Positions 1 to 8,211 of a DNA stretch of 64,000 bases are shown piece by piece. The stretch comes from Pararhodobacter zhoushanensis (GTDB lineage Bacteria > Pseudomonadota > Alphaproteobacteria > Rhodobacterales > Rhodobacteraceae), in contig NZ_JAPDFL010000001.1 in assembly GCF_025949695.1 (NCBI RefSeq), positions 1,222,001-1,286,000 on the forward strand, read 5' to 3'. The translations under genes were made by a program, and so were the position numbers. A model generated the notes under the pieces. It saw only the letters and a program-made list of their open reading frames with translations. It made no database searches and was not told the DNA's origin. The number at the start of each line of letters is the position of its first letter. Position 1 is the stretch's first letter.

Positions 1-212
1 AGCTTCAACACTTGCAAGCCCTTCTGCGCATCACGCCTTGCCATCCATGATTCAGCGCGCTCTTTTAGCGCGAAAATCGCCCGGTAATTTGCGGTGTTGG
101 TGGCTGGGGCGTGCGAAGCGCCTGGCTGAACAACGATGACCGCGCTGGCACAGCGATCACGTTCGCTTAGGAATGCAACCAGATCTGGCCAAAATCCACC
201 GAAAAGTGACGT
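1..212 (-). other. Unassigned open frame at the left edge
   Basis: On the minus strand a frame stays open from about 212 to the window edge, about 70 codons, just downstream of the autokinase stop. It has no ATG, GTG or TTG start after its upstream stop. A nearby ATG at 216 opens a different frame that closes after 19 codons. The translation resembles nothing I recognise, and its codon use is less GC-rich than the neighbours. It could be the start of a further exopolysaccharide gene whose beginning is unclear, or just non-coding sequence. Confidence 0.2.
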
Positions 213-229
213 TCATCGGCGCGCCCCGC

Positions 230-2419
230 TCAGTCGCGCCGCTGTTTATACTGGTAACGATAGCCGTACCCGTAACCATAGCCGTACCCGTAGCCATACC
301 CTGCCTTGGCCTTTCTGGGGTCAAAGCCGTTCAGGATGGCGCCGTTCATCTTCGAGCCAGCGGCTTCGAAGGCCTTCAGCGCCGCCGAGATTTCACCGGG
401 CAGCGTGACAACGTGACGCGCGACAAGAATCGTGGTGCCGACCGAATGGCTGACGATAACCGGATCGGTCACGGCAAGGATGGGCGGGCAGTCAAAGACC
501 GACAGGTCAAAGTAGCTGTCCAGTGTCGTCACCAGCGTCGCAAGGTTGTTGCGCATCAGCAGTTCTGACGGGTTGGGCGGGTATTTCCCGGTTGGCAGGA
601 AATAGAGGTTCTCTACCGGGCCGCGCACGAGGCAGCTTTCGAGATCGGCATCACCGGCCAGAATATCCGCCAGACCCGGCCGGTTGCGCTCGACACCGAA
701 ATAGCGCCGCAGGTTGCCGCGCCGCAGGTCGGCGTCGATCAGACAGATGCGCTGCCCCGCCTGCGCGGCAATCACCGCGAGGTTGACGGCGGTAAAGCTT
801 TTGCCAGCTTCAGGGTGCGTACTGGTGATGGCCAGAGACCGGCTCTTCGCGTCCAGCATGCCGAAATGCAGGCTGGTGCGCAGCGAGCGGAAGGCCTCGA
901 CGGCCAGATCGGTGGGTTCGGTGATGGCAAGAACGCCAAGCGAATCGCGTCGGTTGCCGTGGGTGTCGCCCTTGGCCGAGTAGCTGATGGTCGCAAAGAC
1001 CGGCAGGCCGAGCTTCTCGATGTCCGAGGCGTCCTGAACGCCCTTGTGCATCCAGTTGCGCACCAGAACGACGCCAACGCCGAGTGCCAGACCCAGAATC
1101 AGCGACACGATCAGCACGCGCGCCTTGCTGGGGGCAATCGGGAAGCGCCCGGCGGCGGCCGAATCGACAATGCGCACGTTGCCGACCGTGCTGGCGCGGA
1201 GGACTTCGACTTCCTGCTGCCGGGTCAGCAGCTCGGTGTAGATCCGCTGCGCCAGCTCGACGTTGCGGCTGAGGTTGAGGATCTCGCGCTGGGTTTCCGG
1301 CAGATCGCCGGCCTGCGACCGCAGATCCGCCAGACGCAATTCCAGGCGCTGGCGGTCTTCAAGCAACTGGCGATAGACCGGATGGCTGGTGGTGTAGCGC
1401 TGGCTGACTTCATCCTCCTGACGCTGCAACTCGGCCAGCTGGCTTTCGACCGTGTTGATCTGCGTCAGGATGTTTTGCGTTTCAAAGGTCAGGTCGATGG
1501 CGACCTGACGCTGGCGGTAATTGTTGAGCGCGGCCTCGGCCTCGCGCAGCGTCGATTCGGCTTGGGGCAGTTGGGTGTTGATGAAATCAAGGCTGCTTTG
1601 CGCTTCGGCGGCGCTGCGCGAGATGTTCTGCTGCACATAGGATTGCGTCACCGCGTTCAGGATACGAACGTTCTCGCCGCGGTTGCCCCCCATGAACCGC
1701 ACTTCAAGGATGCCTGAACCGCGGCCGCGTTCCGATACGGCAATCTGGGCGCGGATACTGTTGATGGCGGTCAGCTCGTCTATCTGCGAGATCACATACT
1801 GCCGCCCCGACCGTGCGTTGAGGCTGTCGACATGGATGGCGAAATTGTCTGCTTCCAGCGACAAAAGCGTGCCCACGGTGCCGGACACTTCCTGCCCGTC
1901 GGGCAGCGTCAGCGCATAGCCGTCGCCTGTCACTTCCAGCTCGATCTCCTGATTAAGCCAGCGCGGAGGGACAGACAGCAAGGCCAGGGTTAGCGAATCG
2001 CCAGAGCGCGCATAGCTCGACAGAAAGCCGATGTCGGGAATCGGCAGCGAATGGCGCGCAAGGATTTCGCCGATCAGGGGTGCTTTCACCGACGCCACGC
2101 GCCAATCAAGGTTCAGATCCGCCACCACGCGGCCAAGGACCATACGCGAGCGGAGCACCTCCATTTCGGTTGCGCTTTGGGGCGAATTGTCCACCAGATC
2201 CTGCATCGCCGAGGGCAGGGCGAGCTGCCCCGAGCGCTCTTCCAGCTGAAGCAGGGCGTCGGCCTGATAGGTGGGGGGCGTGCGCGCAAATTGAAAAGCA
2301 CCGGCCATCAGCGCCAGCACCGCAAAGGTTGCGATGATGATCTTGCCCTTCCACGCCGTGAGGGCGATCTGCAGAAGGTCAATCTCGTCTTCGTCAATCG
2401 CCTGGGGTTCTTTGGCCAT
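230..2419 (-). CDS. Polysaccharide biosynthesis tyrosine autokinase (Wzc/ExoP type)
   Basis: Inner-membrane chain-length regulator fused to a bacterial tyrosine kinase, 729 residues. A short cytoplasmic N-terminus leads into a first membrane segment at about 26-44. A long periplasmic Wzz-type region with coiled coil at about 270-410 follows, then a second membrane segment at about 433-455. The cytoplasmic kinase has Walker A HPEAGKS (535-541), Walker A' LIDADLRRG (560-568) and Walker B VFDCPP (641-646). The C-terminal tail 708-724 has nine tyrosines at every second position, the usual autophosphorylation cluster. It lies downstream of the Wza-like lipoprotein and tyrosine phosphatase genes on the same strand, the classic export trio. 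Length and domain order are normal for the family. Confidence 0.93.
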   Translation of the reverse strand: MAKEPQAIDEDEIDLLQIALTAWKGKIIIATFAVLALMAGAFQFARTPPTYQADALLQLEERSGQLALPSAMQDLVDNSPQSATEMEVLRSRMVLGRVVADLNLDWRVASVKAPLIGEILARHSLPIPDIGFLSSYARSGDSLTLALLSVPPRWLNQEIELEVTGDGYALTLPDGQEVSGTVGTLLSLEADNFAIHVDSLNARSGRQYVISQIDELTAINSIRAQIAVSERGRGSGILEVRFMGGNRGENVRILNAVTQSYVQQNISRSAAEAQSSLDFINTQLPQAESTLREAEAALNNYRQRQVAIDLTFETQNILTQINTVESQLAELQRQEDEVSQRYTTSHPVYRQLLEDRQRLELRLADLRSQAGDLPETQREILNLSRNVELAQRIYTELLTRQQEVEVLRASTVGNVRIVDSAAAGRFPIAPSKARVLIVSLILGLALGVGVVLVRNWMHKGVQDASDIEKLGLPVFATISYSAKGDTHGNRRDSLGVLAITEPTDLAVEAFRSLRTSLHFGMLDAKSRSLAITSTHPEAGKSFTAVNLAVIAAQAGQRICLIDADLRRGNLRRYFGVERNRPGLADILAGDADLESCLVRGPVENLYFLPTGKYPPNPSELLMRNNLATLVTTLDSYFDLSVFDCPPILAVTDPVIVSHSVGTTILVARHVVTLPGEISAALKAFEAAGSKMNGAILNGFDPRKAKAGYGYGYGYGYGYGYRYQYKQRRD
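248..301 (-). repeat. Repeat encoding the Tyr-Gly tail of the autokinase
   Basis: This low-complexity stretch encodes alternating Gly and Tyr at the C-terminus of the autokinase. At DNA level it contains an 18-bp tandem duplication, 260-277 and 278-295, differing at one base. Such a repeat can change copy number by slippage, which would add or remove three Tyr-Gly pairs in frame. Confidence 0.7.
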
Positions 2420-2512
2420 TGTCGGGTCTCATTTATGCTGTGGGTGCGCTAATAACACTGCGCTCTAAGGGGATATTCATGTAAGCGGTCCGACCCGTCG
2501 CCTGACGGCGTG

Positions 2513-2998
2513 TCAGCAGGTTTGACCGGCTGGGCCAGGATTTGCGGCCGACGGCGCCAGTTTGGCGGCCCAGTCTTGGGCACCGTCGTGGATCAAGAGA
2601 AAAACGGCTTCGTGGAAGTCTTTGGAGCGGCGATACGGATCAGCGATTCCCTTGGCGCCGCTCCATTGGTCAAAGAGGAAAACCTTGCCGGACAAAGCCG
2701 GTGCGGTACGGGCAATTTCAATCCTGTGGGCCGGTTCCATGACCAAGATCAGGTCATGGTCGCGACCCATCTCGAGGGTGAACCGGCGTGCCTGATGGCC
2801 GTCCAGCGAGACGCCACGCTTGGCGGCGACGCCAAAGGTTTCAGTGTCGGCGGGGTGGCCGACGACCGCGTGCAGACCGGCCGAGGTGACACTGATCTGA
2901 GCGCCACGCTGTTCGAGTTCAGCCCGCAAAAGCCGTTCGCCCAACGGCGAACGGCAAATATTGCCAACGCAGACCACAAGGACCGACTCGATCTTCAT
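2513..2998 (-). CDS. Low-molecular-weight protein tyrosine phosphatase (Wzb type)
   Basis: A cytosolic phosphatase of 161 residues, probably dephosphorylating the autokinase encoded just downstream. The P-loop CVGNICRS near residues 9-16 carries the catalytic Cys and Arg of the CX5R motif. ADPYRRS near 120 supplies the general-acid Asp of the DPY motif. The start at 2998 is chosen because it puts the P-loop about ten residues from the N-terminus, as in the family; the frame is open further upstream but overlaps the Wza-like gene. The gap to that gene is 13 bases, so the two are almost certainly co-transcribed. It is not an arsenate reductase: the context is exopolysaccharide export. Confidence 0.88.
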   Translation of the reverse strand: MKIESVLVVCVGNICRSPLGERLLRAELEQRGAQISVTSAGLHAVVGHPADTETFGVAAKRGVSLDGHQARRFTLEMGRDHDLILVMEPAHRIEIARTAPALSGKVFLFDQWSGAKGIADPYRRSKDFHEAVFLLIHDGAQDWAAKLAPSAANPGPAGQTC

Positions 2999-3011
2999 CC
3001 CGGCCGACCGA

Positions 3012-4100
3012 TCAGTTCGTGATCGTGTCGATGGCATCGATAGCGCGGACCGACGGCAGCAAACGGGTGATGGTGTCGTTCCAGCGTTGCAGCGGCGAGC
3101 GGACGACATAGACCACATCGCCGGGTTCGAGCACAAAGCGCGTGCCCAGCAACAGTCCGGTGGGCGAACTGGTGTCGAGCTGGAACACCCGCGGGCGAGC
3201 CTCGGTCATGCGAAAGACGAAGATCCCGCGCATATCGGCACGCGGTGCGGCCAGACCGCCCAGCCGCGTTACGGCTTGTGTCAGTGTGACCGGCTCAAGC
3301 GACAGGTCGATCGCGTCCGGGCGCGCGACTTCACCCAGAAGATAGGCTTCCTGCGCCAGTCGGCGCGGGACGCTGACCACGTCGCCATTGCGCAGAACCG
3401 GGTTGTTCTGCACGATGCCTGCGCGCAGGAATCCTTGCACATCAACGGGATAGACCTGACCGCTGCGTTGGACGGTCACTGCCCGCAGGTCGGCTGTATC
3501 CGACGCGCCACCCGCGGCGTTGATCGCTTCGATCAGGGTGAGCGGAACGGTTGTCAGCGCCTGACGGTTGGGTGCGCTGACTTCGCCGGACACGACGACG
3601 CCTTGCGAGTTGAACGCCGCGACGCGGACATCGACCTGCGGGTCAGGGATGAAGCGGCTCAGGCGCTGGGTGAGATCGTCGCGAATCTGCTCGGGTGGGC
3701 GGCCGCGCGCGGTGACGGCACCGACGAAGGGATAGTTGATGGTCCCGTCGCTTTGCACGCGAAAGCCGCTTTCGGCCGAGGACCGGTTCTCGCCCTCGGG
3801 CAGGGTCAGTTCCGGGTGATCGAACACGATCACCGACAGAATATCGCCGGTCCCGACCAGATAGTTCCAGCCGCGCCCGCTGGGCAGGGCGGTGCCCGCA
3901 TAGCCGCGCGTCGGCTCTGAGAAGGACGCGATGTTGCTGGCGTTCAGGTGGATGATGTCGACCTGCTCGGTCAGCGCTCGCTGCGCATCGGCGGAAACCG
4001 GAAAGCGCAGGTAGCTGTCCGAGCAGCCGGCAAGGCCAAGCGTTGCACATAAAAGCACCGCAAGCGCGCGCTTTGCCTCGATCCGGCGGGGTGCCGTCAT
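3012..4100 (-). CDS. Polysaccharide export outer-membrane lipoprotein (Wza/KpsD family)
   Basis: A protein of 362 residues with a poly-export domain followed by SLBB-type repeats, expected to form the outer-membrane exit for exopolysaccharide. From the Met at 4100 it begins with a basic n-region, a hydrophobic stretch and the lipobox LAGC with the acylated Cys at 26. An upstream in-frame start at 4184 would add 28 residues before this signal, so I prefer 4100, although no strong ribosome site is visible for either. It is the first gene of a three-gene unit with the phosphatase and autokinase. Three sequences typical of the family (YLVGTGDILSV, TINYPFVG, LEPGDVVYVV) are visible. Confidence 0.88.
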   Translation of the reverse strand: MTAPRRIEAKRALAVLLCATLGLAGCSDSYLRFPVSADAQRALTEQVDIIHLNASNIASFSEPTRGYAGTALPSGRGWNYLVGTGDILSVIVFDHPELTLPEGENRSSAESGFRVQSDGTINYPFVGAVTARGRPPEQIRDDLTQRLSRFIPDPQVDVRVAAFNSQGVVVSGEVSAPNRQALTTVPLTLIEAINAAGGASDTADLRAVTVQRSGQVYPVDVQGFLRAGIVQNNPVLRNGDVVSVPRRLAQEAYLLGEVARPDAIDLSLEPVTLTQAVTRLGGLAAPRADMRGIFVFRMTEARPRVFQLDTSSPTGLLLGTRFVLEPGDVVYVVRSPLQRWNDTITRLLPSVRAIDAIDTITN

Positions 4101-4208
4101 TGCAGACGCGATCTGCACGGGCGGGTCATTCGGGAAAAGGTAAGTCACTCGCGGCTGTCCTTCAAACTGTCGATTGCTGCCCATGTGGTTGCGGGACTGA
4201 TGCCCGTT

Positions 4209-4598
4209 CTATCGCGCCCATTGAAACGGGACGTTTTCCTCGGCCGCGGCGCGCAGCAATTGACGGTTGCGCGTGTCCAGCAACTCGATGAGTTGCGCGA
4301 CAAGCTCTTCGTTCAACTGAAGCGTCCACTTGCTTTTCTTTTCATGTTCAAGGAATTGCACCAGCCCGTCGTCGCGACGTTCGCGGATGAATTTCAGCAG
4401 GGCTGAATTTCCCAAATACCGCGTCCCGACCGAATCTATGGTGTTGTAGACGCCCTCGTTGCTGCCATTTTTATATCGCGCGAGAAGAAGTAATAATTCC
4501 CATGTTGTGGGGTTTCTTCTGAAAAGAGAAAGCCCGCGCGACCGGGCGACTTCGCGCTCGAAGTTGAGCTCGATGTTGACGATTTTTTGGTGTTCCAT
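4209..4598 (-). CDS. Small winged-helix-like protein, candidate exopolysaccharide regulator
   Basis: A protein of 129 residues without signal peptide or membrane segment, upstream of the Wza-like gene on the same strand with a gap of about 108 bases. The middle part (TTWELLLLLARYK, then GNSALLKFIRERRDDGLV) has the look of a MarR/PadR-type winged helix: a helical core, a helix-turn-helix and a basic segment. The C-terminus is helical and Arg-rich. I infer a DNA-binding role from this pattern and from its place next to a long intergenic region between the export and initiation genes. The family was not identified with certainty. Its codon use is less GC-rich than that of the housekeeping genes. 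Confidence 0.6.
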   Translation of the reverse strand: MEHQKIVNIELNFEREVARSRGLSLFRRNPTTWELLLLLARYKNGSNEGVYNTIDSVGTRYLGNSALLKFIRERRDDGLVQFLEHEKKSKWTLQLNEELVAQLIELLDTRNRQLLRAAAEENVPFQWAR

Positions 4599-5157
4599 TT
4601 AGAATTGCAACCTGCACTTTGCTGAATAGACCGCAAGCACGAGTCTTCTCTCGCAATTGCAATCGAACACCGGGCTTATTCACGTTTATCGACCCGTCAT
4701 CTAAAAGACGCATCTTGTGCATCTTGCAAAATGATCCGGATCGAAGCGTCTCGTTGCCCTCGATCGCTCTGCGTTCCTCGCATTATTCAAGTGTTCACCT
4801 ACTGGCGGCACATAAACACAACCGTGAGGAGAAAGTATCAGCAAAATAAGCCGATAAAGCCGGTCTTACCGGCAAAAAAGGGCGACAAAAAGCACCCTCA
4901 AAAGATGCAGATATTAGAAGTGTGCAATCTAGGGTAGTATACTTTTTAGCGAACTAGCGCGACAACCTTATCCAGTGAGGCTTTTAATGGCCGGGCTGTT
5001 GTGGCGCACTTGTATTTTGCATCGAGATTAGTCTGCGGGCGAAGTAGTAAGTTTTTATTCCGCCCAGTCTTCAGGCGAATTGCAACTATAATGCACGTCT
5101 CACCAGGTTGAGCAAGGGCCGACCCCAAAAACAATACCGCGAGTGAGGTAGTTCGAC
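4599..5157. promoter_or_regulatory. AT-rich divergent intergenic region of the exopolysaccharide locus
   Basis: 559 bases between the minus-strand export unit and the plus-strand initiating transferase, clearly richer in A and T than the flanks. It must carry promoters for both directions. The 10-mer GAATTGCAAC occurs at 4602-4611 and again at 5077-5086, with a related GCAATTGCAATC at 4653-4664, so an operator family is possible. A short hairpin GCCGGT-CTT-ACCGGC lies near 4859-4873. A 68-codon plus-strand frame at 4731-4937 shows no ribosome site or coding signal and is not annotated. Confidence 0.5.
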
Positions 5158-6291
5158 ATGGAAACGTCACATTTGACGATCTCGGCAATCGCAGCATTTG
5201 CGCTGTCGCTATTGCTATGCATGGCGCTGGTGGGCCTATCGCGGACGCGGTGGCGCTCATTGGTGCGCCAAGGGGATCTCGGCGCGGTGCAGGCTGCGCA
5301 TTCCTCCCCGACGCCCCGGGTTGGTGGGGCTGCAATTATCTTCGGTTACTTGCTTGGCTGCGCAATCGCATATTACAGCGGTGGCACTTTGTGGCTGCTT
5401 TTGATGGTGGCGGTGGTGCCGCTGTTTGTTTCGGGCGGGGCAGAGGATCTGGGTTTCCGGGTCTCGCCCGCCGGTCGGCTGGCGGCGGCCGTGCTTTCGT
5501 CGGCTCTGGCGGTGATCCTGACGGGCGCCTGGATCGGACACACCGGCCTCTACGCGTTGGACCCGCTGTTCGCCTGGAGCCCGTTCGCCGTGGTGATCAC
5601 CGTGGTCGCCGCCGCGACCATCTCGCACGCGTTCAACCTGATCGACGGATTGAACGGTCTGTCAGGGTCGACGGCGGTTCTGGCCAGTGGTGGTATCGCT
5701 GCGACGGCGTTTCTGGTCGGTGATACCGAAATCGCCATGATGGGGGTGTTGCTGGCTGCCGCGACGATGGGCTTTCTGGTGCTCAACTTCCCGTCTGGCA
5801 AGATTTTTCTGGGTGACGCCGGCGCTTACACGCTGGGCTTCCTGCTGGCCTGGATGGGGATCGCGCTGATCTCGCGCAATCCTGACGTCGCACCGATCTC
5901 TGTGGTGATGATCATGTTCTGGCCGCTGGCGGATCTGTCGCTTGCGATCTATCGCCGCTATCGCTGCAACCTGCCTGTGTCCCACCCGGACCGGCTGCAT
6001 TTCCACCAGATCGTCATGCGCGGGCTCGAGATCTGCGTGCTGGGGCGCGGTCGCCGGTCGGTGGCGAACCCGATGGCAACGCTGGTTCTGCTGCCGCTGA
6101 TCGCCACGCCCGTGGTTCTGGGTGTCCTGATGCACGACCTGCCGCGTCTCTCCTTCGTGGCCCTGGTCGCCTGCCTTGCGGCGTTCTTCGGGATTTACGG
6201 TCTGGGCATGCGCCTTGCGACCAGTCGCGCCCGGTCGTCGCTGATGTCGTCCCTGACGGCCCCGCGTGGCCGCGCCTGGGGCCGTGCTTGA
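5158..6291 (+). CDS. Undecaprenyl-phosphate sugar-1-phosphate transferase (WecA/MraY superfamily)
   Basis: A polytopic membrane enzyme of 377 residues (glycosyltransferase family 4) that moves a sugar-1-phosphate from UDP-sugar to undecaprenyl phosphate, the first step of polymer assembly. About ten hydrophobic segments are visible. Motifs include NLIDGLNGLSG near 160-170, with the Asp of the family, and FLGDAGAYTLGF near 218-229, the second Asp motif. A further basic region HPDRLHFHQ near 277-285 is the loop typical of WecA/TagO-type proteins. It is followed 35 bases later by the RfaH-like gene. The sugar donor cannot be read from the sequence; GlcNAc is the common one. Confidence 0.88.
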   Translation: METSHLTISAIAAFALSLLLCMALVGLSRTRWRSLVRQGDLGAVQAAHSSPTPRVGGAAIIFGYLLGCAIAYYSGGTLWLLLMVAVVPLFVSGGAEDLGFRVSPAGRLAAAVLSSALAVILTGAWIGHTGLYALDPLFAWSPFAVVITVVAAATISHAFNLIDGLNGLSGSTAVLASGGIAATAFLVGDTEIAMMGVLLAAATMGFLVLNFPSGKIFLGDAGAYTLGFLLAWMGIALISRNPDVAPISVVMIMFWPLADLSLAIYRRYRCNLPVSHPDRLHFHQIVMRGLEICVLGRGRRSVANPMATLVLLPLIATPVVLGVLMHDLPRLSFVALVACLAAFFGIYGLGMRLATSRARSSLMSSLTAPRGRAWGRA

Positions 6292-6326
6292 ACGGCGGAT
6301 CTGACCGGTACGGAAGTTGATCTCTC

Positions 6327-6877
6327 ATGTTTGACGATGCCAGCTGGTTTGAGGCTGCAGGACAACGTGTTGGCGGGGGGATACCCTCCGCTGGTTTCTG
6401 GCGCAGCTGAAGCCGAATTCCCTGTCGATCGCGACGAAGAACCTGAACAGGCAGGGCTTTCGGTCGTTCGCGCCACAGACAGCCGAGACGCGCCGCTTTG
6501 GCCATCAGGTCAGAACGCAGCTGCGGCCGCTTTTCCCCGGCTACGTTTTCGTGTCGCTGGATACCAGTCAGGGGCACTGGCGGGCGGTAAACAGCACCTA
6601 TGGCGTGACCAAGCTTGTCGCGTTTGGCGGCAAGCCCCGGCCTGTCCCGCGTGGGCTGGTCGAGCAGCTTGCCTTGCGGTGCGATGCGCAGGGTCAGATT
6701 CTGCCGTCCGAGGCCCTGTCACCGGGCGACCGGGTGCTGGTCACACACGGACCCTTCGCCGATGTGGTGGCCGATGTGGAGACGATTGAGCCCGACCGCC
6801 GGGTGTGGATCCTGCTGGACCTGATGGGGCAGCAAACCCGCGTTCAGGTTGACCGGGAAACGCTAAAGCGCGCCTGA
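6327..6877 (+). CDS. NusG/RfaH-like transcription antiterminator, frame interrupted at a G run
   Basis: An operon-specific NusG paralogue that would let RNA polymerase read through long surface-polysaccharide operons. ATG at 6327 follows a GGAAG site by 10 bases and opens a frame that ends after 27 codons. The NGN domain (WFLAQLKPNS, then LFPGYVFVSLD) starts in another frame at about 6371 with no usable start. Adding one G to the run 6375-6380 joins both into a protein of about 183 residues ending in a KOW-like domain (GDRVLVTHGPFADVV). Without this, translation could only begin at a GTG at 6551 and would lose half of the NGN domain. I think the break is a sequencing error, though phase variation is possible. 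Confidence 0.75.
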
Positions 6878-6888
6878 GCGCGCTTTAG
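6863..6888. terminator. Perfect palindrome shared by two convergent genes
   Basis: Arms CTAAAGCGCG (6863-6872) and CGCGCTTTAG (6879-6888) match over ten bases around a six-base loop. The stop codon of the antiterminator gene is in and next to the loop, and the stop codon of the convergent methyltransferase lies in the right arm. The layout suggests a bidirectional terminator, although the U-tract is short on both sides. Confidence 0.6.
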
Positions 6889-7892
6889 TTCCGGGGCTTT
6901 CGGGCGACGATCCTTTGATACCGGACCGCTCCGCGATCCGGATCAGGCTGCGTGCCACCGCCAAAGCACACGTGGTAGCCCAGCAGCCCGGCAACGGTGT
7001 TGCGGGCCAGATGCCGCGGCATCACCTTGAGCGCCAGACGCCATTTCAGGTCGGTAAACGCCTTCATCGAGCGGCGGTGCAGCGAGGACAGCCCGGTCAG
7101 CGTCTTTGCCGTCAGGTCGTCGCTGGCCGTCAGATCCAGCCCCGCTTTGACAAAGGCCCGCTCCCACGCACCATCTGTGTGGAAACCGCGGGTGACGGCG
7201 GTGGTGATCTCATACAGGCGCGTCGCGGTCACGCTGTCGGCGGGAAGGCTGTCGAAATTGTCGCGGCGATGGGCATCAAACAGGATGATCTGCCCGCCAG
7301 GCCGCAAATGCTGCGCGATCTGGGCGGCGACACGGTTGAGATTGGTCGCGTAGCACAGGGTTTCCACCGCCAGAATGACGTCAAAAGTACCCAGATCGCG
7401 CGGCAGGTTTTCGAAACTGGCGCATTGGAAGCGGGCATTGGGCAGGTCTTGTGCCTTGAGCGTTGCGCGTTTGACGTGCTCGGGCATGAGGTCGATAGCG
7501 ACAAAGTCCACATCCGGGTGGCTCTCGGCCAGATGCAGCGTGTTCGCGCCAAGGCCGCAGCCCAGTTCCAGCACCCGTTGACCCGCCCCGGCGCCCAGCA
7601 CCTTGCTGACCGCGCTCGCCTGCGCGAAAAACGCCTGTTTTTCGGTGTTGACCGTGTCGTGCAGCGCGACATGCATGCACTGCCACTGGTTGTAGAGTGA
7701 CGCATATCCCGGCAGGGATTGTCGATAATAAGTGTCGACAATCGGAATGCCGGTATCGGCCAGAATTCTCTGGATACCAAAGGCGCCGTCTACATATCCC
7801 AGCGAAGTAGCCAATGTTTGACGGACCATGCCGTCGGTCGCGTCCGGCAGGGGGGACGGATAGAGGGTGGTTTGGTTCAGATTGACGTTCAT
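6885..7892 (-). CDS. SAM-dependent methyltransferase (class I)
   Basis: A protein of 335 residues with a Rossmann-type methyltransferase core in its middle. The SAM motif I is VLELGCGLGANTLHLA, near residues 109-124, followed by the acidic motif II end FVAIDLMPEH and a motif resembling post-motif II FDVILAVETLCY. An N-terminal segment of about 100 residues precedes the core, as in sterol or cyclopropane-type and polyketide-type methyltransferases. It lies in the surface-polysaccharide region, so a glycan or a lipid substrate is plausible but not shown. It is convergent with the antiterminator gene. Confidence 0.8.
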   Translation of the reverse strand: MNVNLNQTTLYPSPLPDATDGMVRQTLATSLGYVDGAFGIQRILADTGIPIVDTYYRQSLPGYASLYNQWQCMHVALHDTVNTEKQAFFAQASAVSKVLGAGAGQRVLELGCGLGANTLHLAESHPDVDFVAIDLMPEHVKRATLKAQDLPNARFQCASFENLPRDLGTFDVILAVETLCYATNLNRVAAQIAQHLRPGGQIILFDAHRRDNFDSLPADSVTATRLYEITTAVTRGFHTDGAWERAFVKAGLDLTASDDLTAKTLTGLSSLHRRSMKAFTDLKWRLALKVMPRHLARNTVAGLLGYHVCFGGGTQPDPDRGAVRYQRIVARKPRN

Positions 7893-8021
7893 GACTCAGG
7901 ACAGGTTCACTTGCAAAAGGGGCATGGTTCCCGACCGGTCAGGGTCGAACCGAAAGCGTCACCGCGCCGGGGCGCGATGACAGGCTGGCAAATGCCGTGC
8001 GGCTTTGGGTGCGCGTTGCGT

Positions 8022-8207
8022 TCAGCAGCTGCTGACGGCGGTCGACACGCAGGCACCGATCGGCGTGGTGCCCGGTGCGGCGCCTCCGACCGTCGACACG
8101 ATCGTCGAGGCGACGGCCGTGCTGCCGGTCGACGAGACATCCCCCGCGAAACTGGCGGTCGGTGCTGCAATCAGGGTTGCGAGGACAAGGGCGATGGTGG
8201 TTTTCAT
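8022..8207 (-). CDS. Small secreted protein of unknown function
   Basis: 61 residues starting MKTTIALVLATLIAAP, a clear Sec signal peptide with cleavage likely after SFA at about 21. The mature part is about 40 residues, rich in Ser, Thr, Ala, Val and Gly, without charged residues except one Asp, and with two Cys in the last ten residues (IGACVSTAVSSC). It starts four bases after the stop of the outer-membrane-like gene, so the two are translated together. The start at 8207 is set by the signal peptide. I recognise no family. Confidence 0.65.
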   Translation of the reverse strand: MKTTIALVLATLIAAPTASFAGDVSSTGSTAVASTIVSTVGGAAPGTTPIGACVSTAVSSC

Positions 8208-8211
8208 GAGC

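Noticed and set aside
4731..4937. 68-codon basic ORF in the exopolysaccharide intergenic region
   Set aside because: No ribosome site near its start, AT-rich codon use without third-position bias, and no recognisable sequence.
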